This document shows, piece by piece, positions 5,528 through 5,550 of a stretch of DNA of 5,550 nt. The translations under genes and the position numbers were made by a program. Below the pieces are notes generated by a model. That model was not told where the DNA came from. It made no database searches and was given only the letters and a program-made list of their open reading frames with translations. Location: the NCBI GenBank assembly GCA_015494245.1, contig WGBN01000044.1:1-5550 (forward strand), written 5' to 3'. Source of the DNA: Saprospiraceae bacterium. Its GTDB lineage: Bacteria > Bacteroidota > Bacteroidia > Chitinophagales > Saprospiraceae. Positions within the stretch are counted from its first letter, which is position 1. Every line of letters begins with the position of its first letter.

Positions 5528-5539
5528 TCCAAATTTGGA
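5528..5539. repeat. Perfect 12-bp palindrome TCCAAATTTGGA
   Basis: The sequence is self-complementary over 12 bases and ends 11 bp before the window edge. It could be a binding site for a dimeric regulator of a gene to the right, or simply AT-rich dyad symmetry. The window ends too soon to show any associated gene. Confidence 0.35.
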
Positions 5540-5550
5540 TATCAGAGAAA

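Overview
The window suggests a member of the Bacteroidota. Its only convincing gene encodes a protein ending in the type B sorting domain of the type IX secretion system (T9SS), which is confined to that phylum. Ahead of the gene is a match to the Bacteroidota -7 promoter element TAnnTTTG, and no Shine-Dalgarno sequence is visible. The rather GC-rich coding sequence, the long Ig-like array and the repeat-filled intergenic DNA remind me of the Saprospiria (Lewinella/Haliscomenobacter type). That narrower placement is a guess.

Layout: (1) 1-705 holds no supportable gene. It is a mosaic of short tandem arrays and palindromes: CCCCGTGnn nonamers, two copies of a GTCACGnTY nonamer array, an 11-unit GATTCCACC nonamer array, two CCCCTAC-centred palindromes, a 25-bp inverted repeat pair, a GC-rich hairpin, and two heptamer tracts next to the gene's stop codon. 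(2) 706-5265, minus strand, is one gene for a 1519-residue secreted or surface-exposed protein. It has a signal peptide, a pre-peptidase-C-like/CUB-like N-terminal part, ten Ig/PKD-like modules and the type B sorting domain. (3) 5266-5550 is the upstream region, with a candidate promoter overlapped by a bulged inverted repeat and further dyads at the window edge.

The gene appears to be transcribed alone. No partner gene lies within 705 bp downstream or 285 bp upstream inside the window. The protein should be exported by Sec, carried across the outer membrane by T9SS and displayed or released as an adhesin-like multi-domain protein; no catalytic domain is visible. The part that known gene families do not explain is the left intergenic mosaic, where several unrelated sequences share the same 9-bp repeat length.
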